The notes: generated by a model from the letters alone, not told the origin. Positions 7,041 to 14,945 are shown, counted from the stretch's first letter. The stretch: DNA of 23,400 bases from DATDTB01 sp035291025 (GCA_035291025.1 DATDTB010000079.1:1-23400), one strand, 5' to 3'. Numbers and translations: made by a program.

Positions 7041-8246
7041 ATGCTTTCCAAAACCACTAGCCTGAAGTACCCTGAAGAGTTAGTCGAGCGGAAAACCGGC
7101 ATTTGGTGGCCGCCTCAAGGCAGCTCATTGAGCGCGGTCGTGAAGGCCAAGCCCGAGGACTTCGTGGTGGAGGAAATAACGCCCGACGGGGCGGTGATGG
7201 GAGCCGAACGAGCCGTTCAGAGGCCTTCCTTTGAAGGCCTTGAAAAACCAAGGGGCTGCGAGCACTTGCACTTGAAGCTGGTCAAGTACGGCTGGGATTC
7301 TTCCCTTGCATTGAAGAGGCTGGCGAGGGCGTTGCGCGTGGGCCCTTCGCGCTTGGGTTTTGCCGGGACGAAGGACAAGCGGGCGCTGACAGCGCAGCGG
7401 GTTTCGGTCTTCGAGCCCAGCGTCCAATTGCTGGAGTCGTTTAACGAGAAGGACTTGTGGGTTTACCCAATTGCCTGGGAAAAGGAAAGAGTCAAGCTGG
7501 GCGACTTGAAGGGAAACAAGTTCACGGTTACGTTGAGGAAGCTGGAAGGGGGGAAAAAAGAGGTTGCGGCCGCGTTGGAGGCTTCGTTGAAGGACTGCGA
7601 AACGCTGGGCGTTCCGAATTTTTTCGGCTTGCAGCGCTTTGGCTCCTCGCGCCTTAACTCTCACTTGGTGGGTGAAAAAGTAATCAACGGCGACTTGAAG
7701 GGCGCGGTTTTCGAGTACTTGTCCGGTTCCCTTGAAGGAATTGAGTCAATGGAAGCACGCGAGGCGCGCGTGAAAATCAAGGCTTTCCTGGAGGAAAACG
7801 AGTACGGCAAAGCCATTGAAGCCTGTCCTACGTCGTTGAAGCACGAGCGTGCAATTCTGGGCGCGTTGTCGGAAAGCTACAGGGACTATGGAAACGCGCT
7901 CATGCGCCTCCCTGGAAAGCTTTTGTTGTTGTTCGTGCACGCGCACCAGTCTTACTTGTTCAACCAAGAACTGAGCTCGATGCTGAAGGCCAACGGCTTT
8001 GACTTGAAGTCCTTGAAGGGCGAAAAACTCGAATTGCACTCAATAAAGCCGAAGAGCTTCCCGTTCCTCTCGCTCAACGGCGCGGAAAGGGACGCGGTGT
8101 GCCTTGCCGGGAACGCGCGCGTCTTGTCAGTCGAGGCGGATGACGCGTTTGCGAAGCGTTTAAAGGCAGTCGTTGAGTTTTCACTGCCTAAGGGCTCTTA
8201 CGCCACCATGGTTTTGAGGAAAATAACAGGTGAACTCAGTGCTTGA
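7041..8246 (+). CDS. truD: tRNA pseudouridine synthase TruD
   Basis: 401 residues from ATG 7041; an in-frame ATG at 6996 would add 15 residues of low family resemblance. TruD converts a uridine in tRNA (position 13 in the best-studied members) to pseudouridine. The signature G-F-A-G-T-K-D-K-R is at residues 106-114, with D112 the catalytic aspartate. The second signature P-N-F-F-G-L-Q-R-F-G-S-S-R lies near residue 195. The N-terminal V-V-K-A-K-P-E-D-F-V-V-E-E is also typical. Archaeal members carry a large inserted TRUD domain, consistent with this length. The gene overlaps the start of the next gene by up to 17 bases, so the two are translationally coupled and form an operon. Confidence 0.95.
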   Translation: MLSKTTSLKYPEELVERKTGIWWPPQGSSLSAVVKAKPEDFVVEEITPDGAVMGAERAVQRPSFEGLEKPRGCEHLHLKLVKYGWDSSLALKRLARALRVGPSRLGFAGTKDKRALTAQRVSVFEPSVQLLESFNEKDLWVYPIAWEKERVKLGDLKGNKFTVTLRKLEGGKKEVAAALEASLKDCETLGVPNFFGLQRFGSSRLNSHLVGEKVINGDLKGAVFEYLSGSLEGIESMEAREARVKIKAFLEENEYGKAIEACPTSLKHERAILGALSESYRDYGNALMRLPGKLLLLFVHAHQSYLFNQELSSMLKANGFDLKSLKGEKLELHSIKPKSFPFLSLNGAERDAVCLAGNARVLSVEADDAFAKRLKAVVEFSLPKGSYATMVLRKITGELSA

Positions 8247-9267
8247 TTTTGCGTTTCTTTCCCTGCTTTGGGTTTCTTCCATTGCCTTGAGCCTTTCAGT
8301 TTTGTGGCTTTCGCGTTCGTGGCTTTACGGCATCGGCTTGGTTGACTTGGACTGGTTCAAGCCCAAGGAGTATTGGGTTCCCATTGGGGGAGTGCTGTTG
8401 TGGGTGCCAGTGGCCATTGTTGGAATGGCGCAGGGTTTCCTGGGAGTAACTCCCAGAGAGTCATTTGAGTGGGTTGCCGTGTCTTTGTTGCTGGGAAGCG
8501 TTGGAATCGCTGACGACTTGGGTAGGAAGTTAAGGAAGAGGCTGGGGTGGGCCTTTAGGGCAGTGCCGATTGCCGTGATTTGCCTTGGCGCGTCGTTTTT
8601 CCTCGCGCAGCCCTTTTCGTTCTTTGGCTTTTTCAGCGTTTCAAGCCCGCCGCTCTTGACGTTGTTCGGAGCGTTGTTCATTGCGGGACTGCTTGGCTTG
8701 GAGAACAGCTTTGGCGGGATAAACGGGTGGAACGGCGGCGCGTCTTTTTTCGTCAGCCTAGGCGTCATCGCCTTGGTGTTCAACACGCCTTTCCTTCCCT
8801 TGGCGGTGGCGTTTTCCGGGATAATTGCAGGGTTTGCCTGGCTGTACAAGTACCCAGCGCTCGTGTTCCCGGGAGACTCGCAGCCTTACTTGACTGGCGC
8901 GGCGTTTTCGCTCGTCTTGTTGTTTGCCGGGAAAATGGACTGGGGGCTTTTGCTTTACTTGCCTCACTTGCTTGACTTTTTCCTCTTGAAGCTGTTGCTG
9001 AACAAGGGCGACGTAAGCCAAAAGGCGACCTTGAAGGTTTTGGGCGGGGAAAAGGAAACAGGGGTAAGGCCGTACGCGCTGCTTTCAAGCGGGGAGCTCG
9101 CGATCCCCAAGTACGCCGACGGGTTCACTAGGTACGACTTTGCCAAGTTCTTGATAAAGCTGCTGGGGCCGCAGTCAGAGCAAAGGCTGATGCACTTGAT
9201 TTGGCTGGTTGTGGCTGCCAACGCGTTAATCGTTTCCCTTGCGCATTATTACTTCGCGGCAGCGTGA
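8230..9267 (+). CDS. Polyprenyl-phosphate GlcNAc-1-phosphate transferase-like membrane enzyme (MraY/Alg7/GPT family)
   Basis: 345 residues from GTG 8230 (GTG 8239 is equally possible). It has about ten hydrophobic segments. The family transfers sugar-1-phosphate, usually GlcNAc-1-P, from a UDP-sugar to a lipid phosphate at the cytoplasmic face, the first step in building lipid-linked glycans. Visible family motifs are the D-D pair at 95-96 (G-I-A-D-D-L-G-R-K), E-N-S-F-G-G-I-N-G-W-N-G-G at 158-170, F-P-G-D-S at 213-217 (a metal-binding Asp), and P-H-L-L-D at 245-249. Archaeal relatives such as AglH start N-glycosylation of S-layer proteins; here an S-layer gene lies 2 kb away. The exact sugar and lipid are unknown. 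The stop is only 7 bases from the convergent neighbour's stop. Confidence 0.85.
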   Translation: MNSVLDFAFLSLLWVSSIALSLSVLWLSRSWLYGIGLVDLDWFKPKEYWVPIGGVLLWVPVAIVGMAQGFLGVTPRESFEWVAVSLLLGSVGIADDLGRKLRKRLGWAFRAVPIAVICLGASFFLAQPFSFFGFFSVSSPPLLTLFGALFIAGLLGLENSFGGINGWNGGASFFVSLGVIALVFNTPFLPLAVAFSGIIAGFAWLYKYPALVFPGDSQPYLTGAAFSLVLLFAGKMDWGLLLYLPHLLDFFLLKLLLNKGDVSQKATLKVLGGEKETGVRPYALLSSGELAIPKYADGFTRYDFAKFLIKLLGPQSEQRLMHLIWLVVAANALIVSLAHYYFAAA

Positions 9268-9274
9268 ACTTTTT

Positions 9275-10306
9275 CTAGTTGGAAAGCCTTCCCAACCCAG
9301 TTGCCTTCATTTTGGACAGAGCCAGTTCCCCGAACACTAGGCTGAAAGTGGTTGGAATTATTACTCGCACGAAGCTGAACACCACCAAGGCCGCGCCCAG
9401 CACTCCAAGCGTGAACACTTGTTGTTGCGCGAAGAAATCCGCGCTAAAAGTCAGGTACGCGGCGAACTCAACGAAGCCCACGCCGCGCGGCGAAAAAGGC
9501 ACTCTTTCCAGTACTTGGAACACTGCGAACAAAACGAAGAACCTGTCCCAGCCAAGTCTTATTCCAACTGACTCGAATGAGTAAACTACTGCCACGAATT
9601 CAAGCGCCGTGGAAGCCATAACCAAGAACACTGCGGCTGCCTTGACCGAGTTTGGGGTGGACTTGAAGACTTCGTAGTATTTCTCGAAAAACCCCGCCAG
9701 CCATCCCGCCCTTGGCACTCCAATTCTTTCGGCGCCGCCCAGAAGCGACTGGAAAAGCCTTGAAACCCTGGAACTCAGAGCGGCGGTGAACGCAAAGGCA
9801 ATCACGCTCAAGGCGGCGAAGCCGCTCAATAAAACCGCGTAATGCGCTTGGTCCAATGCCGTGGAGCTTGAAAGCCACCAAAGGACTCCTGCTGACATCA
9901 CCGCGACCAACGCAAACTTCAACCCTTTAGTGAAAAGTGCTGCCGACAAAGTAGTGCTAGCGCGTATTCCGTAAAATTTTTTCGCGTAATAAACCCTCAA
10001 GGCGTCCGAGCCTAACTGTAGGGGAGTGACGGAACCGCAGACGGACGCCCAGCCAATCTTGACCAATCCCCAGAGACCTGCGTTTTTTGCGTGGTGTTTC
10101 AGGAAAACCGCCCACGCGTCCATCCACATTAGCTGGCTAAGCAGGTAAGAAGTAGTTGCGTACAGCGCCAGCTTCCAGTCAAGGCTCCACTGCAATACTC
10201 TAAAGGCTCCAGTGAACGACCCAAGCGAGTACGCGAAAACAGCCATGAACGCCAGGAACAGTGAAACCTTTAGGAGCCGTTCCCGTTTCCCTTCAATTGA
10301 ATTCAA
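9275..10306 (-). CDS. LPG-synthase-TM / UPF0104 family (AglD-type) membrane protein
   Basis: 343 residues from TTG 10306, chosen because GAGGAG (10313-10318) lies 6 bases before it. An upstream in-frame TTG at 10336 would give 353 residues. About eight membrane segments cover the length. Family landmarks are G-S-V-T-P-L-Q-L-G-S-D-A-L-R-V-Y-Y near the first third and R-V-P-F-S-P-R-G-V-G-F-V-E-F near the C-terminal third. The family includes the membrane half of lysylphosphatidylglycerol synthase/flippase, and in archaea the C-terminal part of AglD-like proteins of the glycosylation pathway. No soluble transferase domain is present, so lipid or lipid-glycan translocation is the likeliest role (inference). 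It follows the unknown anchored protein by a short gap in one operon and converges on the GPT gene. Confidence 0.8.
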   Translation of the reverse strand: MNSIEGKRERLLKVSLFLAFMAVFAYSLGSFTGAFRVLQWSLDWKLALYATTSYLLSQLMWMDAWAVFLKHHAKNAGLWGLVKIGWASVCGSVTPLQLGSDALRVYYAKKFYGIRASTTLSAALFTKGLKFALVAVMSAGVLWWLSSSTALDQAHYAVLLSGFAALSVIAFAFTAALSSRVSRLFQSLLGGAERIGVPRAGWLAGFFEKYYEVFKSTPNSVKAAAVFLVMASTALEFVAVVYSFESVGIRLGWDRFFVLFAVFQVLERVPFSPRGVGFVEFAAYLTFSADFFAQQQVFTLGVLGAALVVFSFVRVIIPTTFSLVFGELALSKMKATGLGRLSN

Positions 10307-10312
10307 GAAAAA

Positions 10313-10318
10313 CTCCTC
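10313..10318 (-). promoter_or_regulatory. Ribosome binding site pointing to an internal TTG start
   Basis: GAGGAG on the minus strand, 6 bases upstream of TTG 10306 and inside the longer open frame that starts with TTG at 10336. No ATG precedes the first membrane segment, so a TTG start is needed either way. This site favours the shorter form. Confidence 0.4.
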
Positions 10319-10352
10319 TTTCCCTTTGCTCCCCAAACTCTAGGCCTTTCCC

Positions 10353-11087
10353 TTAGCTTGCCTGAATGCTTTGCGTTAGCTTGTTTACTTTTTCAACGAC
10401 TTCCCGAGCGTTTGGGTAAATTGTTTGCGCGACAAACCAAGTCATTGCCTCTATTTCGTTGGATTTGCCTAAGACGAAGTCGTTTGAGCGCAGGACTATT
10501 CTCACTCCGCCATAGCCAACGTATGCTTTCACTGTCTCGTTTCCCGGTTCCGGGCGCTCGAATGTAATCACCGCGCTTTCAGGGTCCAAGGTTGCCTGGT
10601 TCTTGAAAGACGCGCAGTCCTCTGCCGTAACAGCAATGGCCACGTCAGCGCTTCCCTGGTTCGTGTAACAAGTCCCTAATTCCCCTTTGCTTGAGTATTC
10701 TTCTATTAAAACCGTGCTTTGTGCGTTGTTTGCCGTTGCAACCGCTGAGAGAATGATGAACGCCCTCGTTATGCCCCCAATTGAGTCATTGCTTTCCAGG
10801 GGTTTTTTTCCAACAATCACCACTTTCCCCCTCCCAGCCAAACCCTTCAATAACTCTAACGGCGGACCGTCGTCTGAAAACAACTCAATGACGCCTTCCC
10901 TGTAGTAGTACTTGTACTGAGCGTATTCGGGCTTGTTTAACTCGCTGTAAGCGTAGTAAACAGCCACGCCCAAAACCAAGGTCAGCGCCAGCAACGCCGC
11001 CCCCTTCAATGAAATGCGCACTGTTTCCCTTGCTTTTCCGGGCTTTTGTGCCGCGCCTTGCTCCATTTTTTTTACTTCATTCCCCAT
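10353..11087 (-). CDS. Uncharacterised protein with one N-terminal membrane anchor
   Basis: 244 residues from ATG 11087, which is preceded by GAGG six bases upstream; a TTG at 11111 would add eight residues. I do not recognise a family. A basic N-terminus (Lys/Arg-rich, first ~26 residues) is followed by one hydrophobic helix (about 27-46) and a predicted outward-facing domain of about 195 residues, mixed alpha/beta in appearance. It contains V-V-I-V-G-K-K-P, then A-D-V-A-I-A-V-T-A-E-D-C, and an alternating hydrophobic strand near G-Y-G-G-V-R-I-V-L-R. Two cysteines, in G-T-C-Y and E-D-C-A, could pair. It lies between the S-layer gene and the UPF0104 gene, all on the same strand, so an envelope role is plausible but unproven. 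Confidence 0.65.
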   Translation of the reverse strand: MGNEVKKMEQGAAQKPGKARETVRISLKGAALLALTLVLGVAVYYAYSELNKPEYAQYKYYYREGVIELFSDDGPPLELLKGLAGRGKVVIVGKKPLESNDSIGGITRAFIILSAVATANNAQSTVLIEEYSSKGELGTCYTNQGSADVAIAVTAEDCASFKNQATLDPESAVITFERPEPGNETVKAYVGYGGVRIVLRSNDFVLGKSNEIEAMTWFVAQTIYPNAREVVEKVNKLTQSIQAS

Positions 11088-11151
11088 TCCAGTCCTCTTT
11101 TTTTTAGCCAATTGAAGGCGGTGCTTTTTGTTTTTTTATTGGCTTTTTTTG

Positions 11152-11160
11152 CTTTTAAAC
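11152..11160 (-). promoter_or_regulatory. TATA-like promoter of the anchored protein/UPF0104 operon
   Basis: The minus strand reads GTTTAAAAG with an A-rich stretch (GAGAAAAG) in front. It lies after the S-layer terminator and about 65 bases before ATG 11087, so this pair can be transcribed separately from the S-layer gene. Confidence 0.4.
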
Positions 11161-11220
11161 CTTTTCTCATTAGCTGAAGCAATGTCAACGCTTCGCGCTG
11201 GAGCCGTGTGGAAAATTGAA

Positions 11221-11263
11221 TAGAAAAAGAAAAGGTTAACAGGGGCCCTTTCGAGCCCCTGTT
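11221..11263 (-). terminator. Strong hairpin plus T-rich tail after the S-layer gene
   Basis: AACAGGGGC (11238-11246) pairs perfectly with GCCCCTGTT (11255-11263), a 9-bp stem with an 8-base loop. Read on the minus strand it begins 10 bases after the S-layer stop and is followed by AACCTTTTCTTTTTCTA. It resembles the MC1 terminator in stem sequence (GGGGC/GCCCC) and tail (CTTTTTC), which supports a shared termination signal for abundant messages. Confidence 0.75.
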
Positions 11264-11273
11264 TGTTGGTTTT

Positions 11274-13913
11274 TTACGCCAAGCTCTTGATGTAGCTTAC
11301 CACGACGTCTGTTGCGCGAGTCGTGTCTTCCTTGGTGTAACCGAAGACGTACAACTTGCTTCCGTCGAATTCGATGGTGAAGTTGCCTGCAGCGGAGACT
11401 TTTCCGTCCTGTCCCCTTGCCAGCGCGTTAACCACCGGTCCGCCTACAACGACCAAGTTCCCGGCTGGGACTACTTGGTTGTCCAACACGACTTGTGTTC
11501 CCACGTTCAATGGGGTTGTAGTCGTGTACTTGGCTGTTCCAGCGCCCCCGCCCGTGGTAGTTCCACCTGAAGCGGTTGCCGCGATGGATTCAACGGTTAG
11601 CTTGGTTCCGCCCGTGGTTTCCTTGGTCTCGCCGACCTTGATTGTCAAGGTCTCTCCGCCGGTAGAGCTTTTCGTGGTGCCTCCAACGAACAACACCAAG
11701 TCCCTTGCGTTCTTTGACAAGATGAACTTGGCGTAGTTGTTTTCGACTAATTCCGCGTAGTCACCCTCAATGTCCCAACCCTTTTGAATGTTGGTCGTGA
11801 CACTGTCGGCGTTCCTCTTCAAGGAAAAGCCATCGTTTCCAGAGTTCGCGGCGTACCTGACCTCTGACACTCCCATCGCTGACGGGAAGGTGTTACTCGA
11901 AGACGTTCCGTCTGCGAGCTTGTCGTTGAAGGTGTCCAACACGACGTCGAACTCGTTTCCGGCGTTCAAGTGACCGCCTTGGATAACGAACAACGCAGCG
12001 TACTTGCCGCGCGCGGCGTCGTTGGTGCTCCTTTGCTTGACAACCCCTGAAACGGCCGGGATGTAGTAGAAGTGCCATCCACCCTGCTTGTTGATGTCAG
12101 CGTTGCGGTCGCCGTTGTATATTGGGTCGTTGTTCAAGTCGGTTCCAACGAAGTTGATGTCCGCGGTCGAAGCGTCATCGTACAGCCTCGCGCCCGTGAG
12201 TCCACTTCCCCTGAGCAGGAAGTACACGTCCGAGGAGTCCAAGTAGGACCCGTATTCAACGTCTGAAGTCGGCCAAGAGTCGTCTCCCAAGGTCCTTCCA
12301 TTGGTCTTGTAAACAAGCGTTGAAATAAGCCTGTTTCCATCCAATTGGTAGTCAGCGTCGGGGTCCGAGTACACTTCGTCGACGTTCATCCAGTTCGCGT
12401 CACCGGCAAGCCAGTGCAGGTCGCCCTTGTCGTCTCCTGCCAAACCGAACTTGTACGTGTTGTTGGAAGTGTTCGTGTCCCTTACCTTCCACTCGGTTCC
12501 GTTGACTTTCACGATGTTCCTAGCCCACAATGACAAGTCAATGGCCTTGTCGGAGTCGTTGGCGTTCCTGTACGAAATCTTGCCGTCTCCAATGGTGACG
12601 GTGTACAAGGTCTCGTCAGCGAAGCCCTTGAAGTTCACAATGGCGAAGCCGCTTGGGAACTCTGCGCTGTCTCCAACGTATAACACGGATTGCCTGTCAG
12701 ACGTGATGTCGGACTTCCTCTTCGTGTCAAAGGAAACACTGGAGTTCTTGATGGTCACCAAGGTGATCTTTCCACCCGACGTGGTCATGGAAATGTCCCA
12801 CTTCGTGTCGTTCGGGAAGGACTTTCCGTCCTGCAGTTTGAGGATTGTTCCAGTGAACTGCATTTCAGCTCGTCCCTTTCCAGCGTTTTCTCCGCCGACT
12901 ACTTGCTCGATGTCCCTGATCACGATGCTGTTCTTCAGTTTTCCGCTGAAGTCAGTCGTGGTGTTCGGGTCAACGCTCACAGTAGTGAGTAAGTTTCCGG
13001 CGTTGTCGTACAACTCAAAGGTTCCAGTGTAAGTGCTCGTTCCACTGGACTGCTTGACGCTTACAAGTTTTGTCTTGAAAGTCGTGTCGCCTTGAGTAAA
13101 GCTGACTGCCTCGTCTCCAGTGAAAATGGTCGTTTTCCCTGAAGAAGTCGCCAACTGTATTTCAGGCGTTCCAGTAACGGTTGCCTTGAGAATCTCGTAC
13201 TGAGACCCCATGAACCAGATTACTGGCTTCGTCTTGGAGTCGTCGTCCTTGCTCGCGTTCAAGTTGTTGAACGGCTGCAAGCCGCCGCCGAAGTCCAAGA
13301 TGTACCTCAAAGCATTCGTTGAAAGCTTTGCGTACAAGCCATTGTGGCCGTCCTGGTGCGCCAAGTAGTCCTCGTCGTTCCAGCCGTCTGCCGTAATTCT
13401 TAGTTTTTCCTCGACGTTGATTGTGTAAGTTGTTCCGTTGTTGTAGTCGAATTCCTTCGAGGACTCACGGTGCAAGACTTTGGTGTCAGTCGAGGTAACG
13501 TTCTCGTCCGGCCACTCATTTGTTCCAGAAGCCCAGTTTGAAACAGACTTCTTGATGCTCCTGCCGTCAGTGAAGCTAGTCGTAGAACCACCAACGTTGA
13601 TGGTCACTGACTTGCTTGCCTCGTCAACAGTGCACGCAGTGGTTGTTCCAGCCGTGCTGGTGCAGTCCGCTGCCTTTTCCTCGGACTTGTAAGTCTTTGC
13701 AGCCGCCGCTATCGCGATCCTGGCCGCGTTGACTCCGTCCAATGGGTGCGCGTTTGCTCCAACAACAATGTTGAAGTTTGTCCCGCTAGCGTTCCAGAAG
13801 AAACCGGAATCGACATTGCTCGGGACAATTTGTCCACCTACTGCGAACGCGGACGCGAGAGCGACAGCCCCGGCTCCAACAGCAGCAAGCTTTCTAAACA
13901 ACTTGCTTTCCAT
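11274..13913 (-). CDS. S-layer protein (MJ0822-like family)
   Basis: 879 residues from ATG 13913. An ATG two codons upstream (13919) is only 1 base from the ribosome site GAGGTGA, whereas 13913 is 7 bases away, so 13913 is preferred. The N-terminus is a Sec-type signal (basic start, then an Ala/Val/Gly-rich helix to about residue 27). It is followed by D-G-V-N-A-A-R-I-A-I-A-A, the N-terminal hallmark of methanogen-type S-layer proteins. The C-terminus has N-L-V-V-V-G-G-P-V-V-N-A-L-A, the matching C-terminal hallmark. Only two cysteines occur (84 and 94), probably one disulfide. The composition is acidic and rich in Thr, Ser, Asn and Gly, with about eleven N-x-S/T sites. The protein would form the crystalline cell coat. 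Promoter, leader and terminator all look strong. Confidence 0.92.
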   Translation of the reverse strand: MESKLFRKLAAVGAGAVALASAFAVGGQIVPSNVDSGFFWNASGTNFNIVVGANAHPLDGVNAARIAIAAAAKTYKSEEKAADCTSTAGTTTACTVDEASKSVTINVGGSTTSFTDGRSIKKSVSNWASGTNEWPDENVTSTDTKVLHRESSKEFDYNNGTTYTINVEEKLRITADGWNDEDYLAHQDGHNGLYAKLSTNALRYILDFGGGLQPFNNLNASKDDDSKTKPVIWFMGSQYEILKATVTGTPEIQLATSSGKTTIFTGDEAVSFTQGDTTFKTKLVSVKQSSGTSTYTGTFELYDNAGNLLTTVSVDPNTTTDFSGKLKNSIVIRDIEQVVGGENAGKGRAEMQFTGTILKLQDGKSFPNDTKWDISMTTSGGKITLVTIKNSSVSFDTKRKSDITSDRQSVLYVGDSAEFPSGFAIVNFKGFADETLYTVTIGDGKISYRNANDSDKAIDLSLWARNIVKVNGTEWKVRDTNTSNNTYKFGLAGDDKGDLHWLAGDANWMNVDEVYSDPDADYQLDGNRLISTLVYKTNGRTLGDDSWPTSDVEYGSYLDSSDVYFLLRGSGLTGARLYDDASTADINFVGTDLNNDPIYNGDRNADINKQGGWHFYYIPAVSGVVKQRSTNDAARGKYAALFVIQGGHLNAGNEFDVVLDTFNDKLADGTSSSNTFPSAMGVSEVRYAANSGNDGFSLKRNADSVTTNIQKGWDIEGDYAELVENNYAKFILSKNARDLVLFVGGTTKSSTGGETLTIKVGETKETTGGTKLTVESIAATASGGTTTGGGAGTAKYTTTTPLNVGTQVVLDNQVVPAGNLVVVGGPVVNALARGQDGKVSAAGNFTIEFDGSKLYVFGYTKEDTTRATDVVVSYIKSLA

Positions 13914-13920
13914 ATTCATT

Positions 13921-13927
13921 TCACCTC
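13921..13927 (-). promoter_or_regulatory. Strong Shine-Dalgarno of the S-layer gene
   Basis: GAGGTGA on the minus strand matches the core of the archaeal consensus GGAGGTGATC. It decides between two nearby ATG codons in favour of the second (13913, 7-base spacing; the first is 1 base away). Confidence 0.75.
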
Positions 13928-13963
13928 ACGTTGTTTACGTATCGGATCAAAATCTACACATAG

Positions 13964-13984
13964 ACTACGCGCTAGAGGCGTAGT
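13964..13984 (-). promoter_or_regulatory. 5'-end stem-loop in the S-layer mRNA leader
   Basis: ACTACGC (13964-13970) and GCGTAGT (13978-13984) form a perfect 7-bp stem with a 7-base loop. From the TATA position, transcription should start near 13987-13990, so the hairpin would sit within the first few bases of the message. A 5'-terminal hairpin commonly stabilises abundant mRNA; a regulatory role is possible but nothing shows it. Confidence 0.5.
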
Positions 13985-14009
13985 ACTAATAGCCCTTATT
14001 ATCAACCCC

Positions 14010-14026
14010 TATATATACCTTTCGGT
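14010..14026 (-). promoter_or_regulatory. Strong BRE/TATA promoter of the S-layer gene
   Basis: The minus strand reads CCGAAAGG followed by TATATATA and GGGG, a near-textbook archaeal BRE plus TATA box. It lies about 97 bases upstream of ATG 13913, predicting a leader of about 75 bases that holds a hairpin and a strong Shine-Dalgarno. It is the best promoter in the window. Confidence 0.8.
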
Positions 14027-14158
14027 AATCAACGAGTTTTTCCGGGTTTCGTTAGTTGTCCAAGGTGCCATTCGCTTATTACCTTATGGTTTCCTTTGGG
14101 GTGCTTTCCCGTGACTGCTTTCACTTAGTGGTTGTTTTAGGGTTTTAAGCCCGCTAAT

Positions 14159-14818
14159 TCATGGTTTCTTTTTCGAGTCCTTCTTGGCTTCGGAGAGCTT
14201 GGCGTTGAACTCGGCTATTTCCGCCCTGTTGGACAAGTGTACTATTCTCTCAACGTACGTGTGAACCATTTGAGCCACGTCCAACAAGCCGTTCTGGAAG
14301 TCCTCCAACGGCAGTTCCAGGCGCTGCGGCGCCAGGACTTCCAATAAAGTGGGCCCGAAGAAGTACACGAAAAACACAGCCTCCCTGAAGGTCTTGCAGG
14401 AAAAAGTGATGTCTAAGTAGGAGTGGAACTTTTCCTCGTGCTCCACGGGGTCTTTGACTGAGTAAGAGTGAACGGTGAAGTTCTTGTTTTCCTTTAACTG
14501 TGCCACGAGGGCTTCGAGTTGGGGTTTTAACTCGTCTTTTTTGAGGCTCGCGGCCTCGACCACTGCGTGTAACTTGATGCCCTTGACTTCGTACTCGTCT
14601 CCGGGCTTCTCCTTTAACGCGCCTGCGACCTTCTCGGTCAAGTAGTACTTGGCTGGGTGGCCTTTTCTTTCAACAATCTCCATTTTGATGAGCCCGCTCA
14701 ACGCCTTAGTGACCTCTGGGAGGGGGGCGTTGAACTCGTTTCTTAGCTCTTCAGGCGTCTTTGCCGCGTAGTAAAGAGACTTAGAGATCTGTTTCTGGAG
14801 TTCGCTGACGTAAACCAT
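14159..14818 (-). CDS. Winged-helix (ArsR/MarR-like) DNA-binding protein
   Basis: 219 residues, no certain family. Residues 1-65 look like a winged helix: helix, then T-P-E-E-L-R-N-E-F...P-E-V-T-K-A-L-S-G-L-I-K as turn and recognition helix, then a wing around V-E-R-K-G-H-P-A-K-Y-Y-L. Residues 75-190 form a second domain with alternating strands (N-F-T-V-H-S-Y-S-V-K-D and H-S-Y-L-D-I-T-F-S) and a hydrophobic F-F-V-Y-F-F-G-P-T-L-L segment, perhaps a sensor or dimer domain. The tail is Lys-rich. GAGGT lies 10 bases before ATG 14818. It diverges from the BofA-like gene across about 130 bases that include a perfect palindrome, and could regulate that gene, itself or the S-layer gene downstream on the same strand. 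Targets are unknown. Confidence 0.7.
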   Translation of the reverse strand: MVYVSELQKQISKSLYYAAKTPEELRNEFNAPLPEVTKALSGLIKMEIVERKGHPAKYYLTEKVAGALKEKPGDEYEVKGIKLHAVVEAASLKKDELKPQLEALVAQLKENKNFTVHSYSVKDPVEHEEKFHSYLDITFSCKTFREAVFFVYFFGPTLLEVLAPQRLELPLEDFQNGLLDVAQMVHTYVERIVHLSNRAEIAEFNAKLSEAKKDSKKKP

Positions 14819-14899
14819 GACTGGAAAACCTCGCCCAAGCAGCCTTTTTTGAGTGAAAAAACCGGGTTTTGAAGAGCTTTTTTAACAAATCCAGGGTCG

Positions 14900-14915
14900 T
14901 GGTTTTTAAAAACCA
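14900..14915. promoter_or_regulatory. Perfect 16-bp palindrome with central TATA-like core
   Basis: TGGTTTTTAAAAACCA is fully self-complementary and lies between the divergent winged-helix and BofA-like genes. Its core can be read as a TATA element on either strand. For the plus strand it predicts transcription starting near 14932, which would exclude the TTG at 14928 as start of the BofA-like gene. It could be a bidirectional promoter or an operator for the adjacent regulator. Confidence 0.45.
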
Positions 14916-14945
14916 ATCGCCTTTTCCTTGTGCGGGAAGCAAAAG

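Noticed and set aside
12427..13032. Long plus-strand open frame (201 codons) inside the S-layer gene
   Set aside because: It is antisense to a well-supported S-layer gene, lacks a promoter, ribosome site or family resemblance, and similar shadow frames cover the whole gene.
14027..14158. Possible small RNA between the S-layer promoter and the winged-helix gene
   Set aside because: No tRNA-like fold, C/D-box pair or conserved hairpin could be recognised by eye, so only noted as spacer and promoter-proximal sequence.
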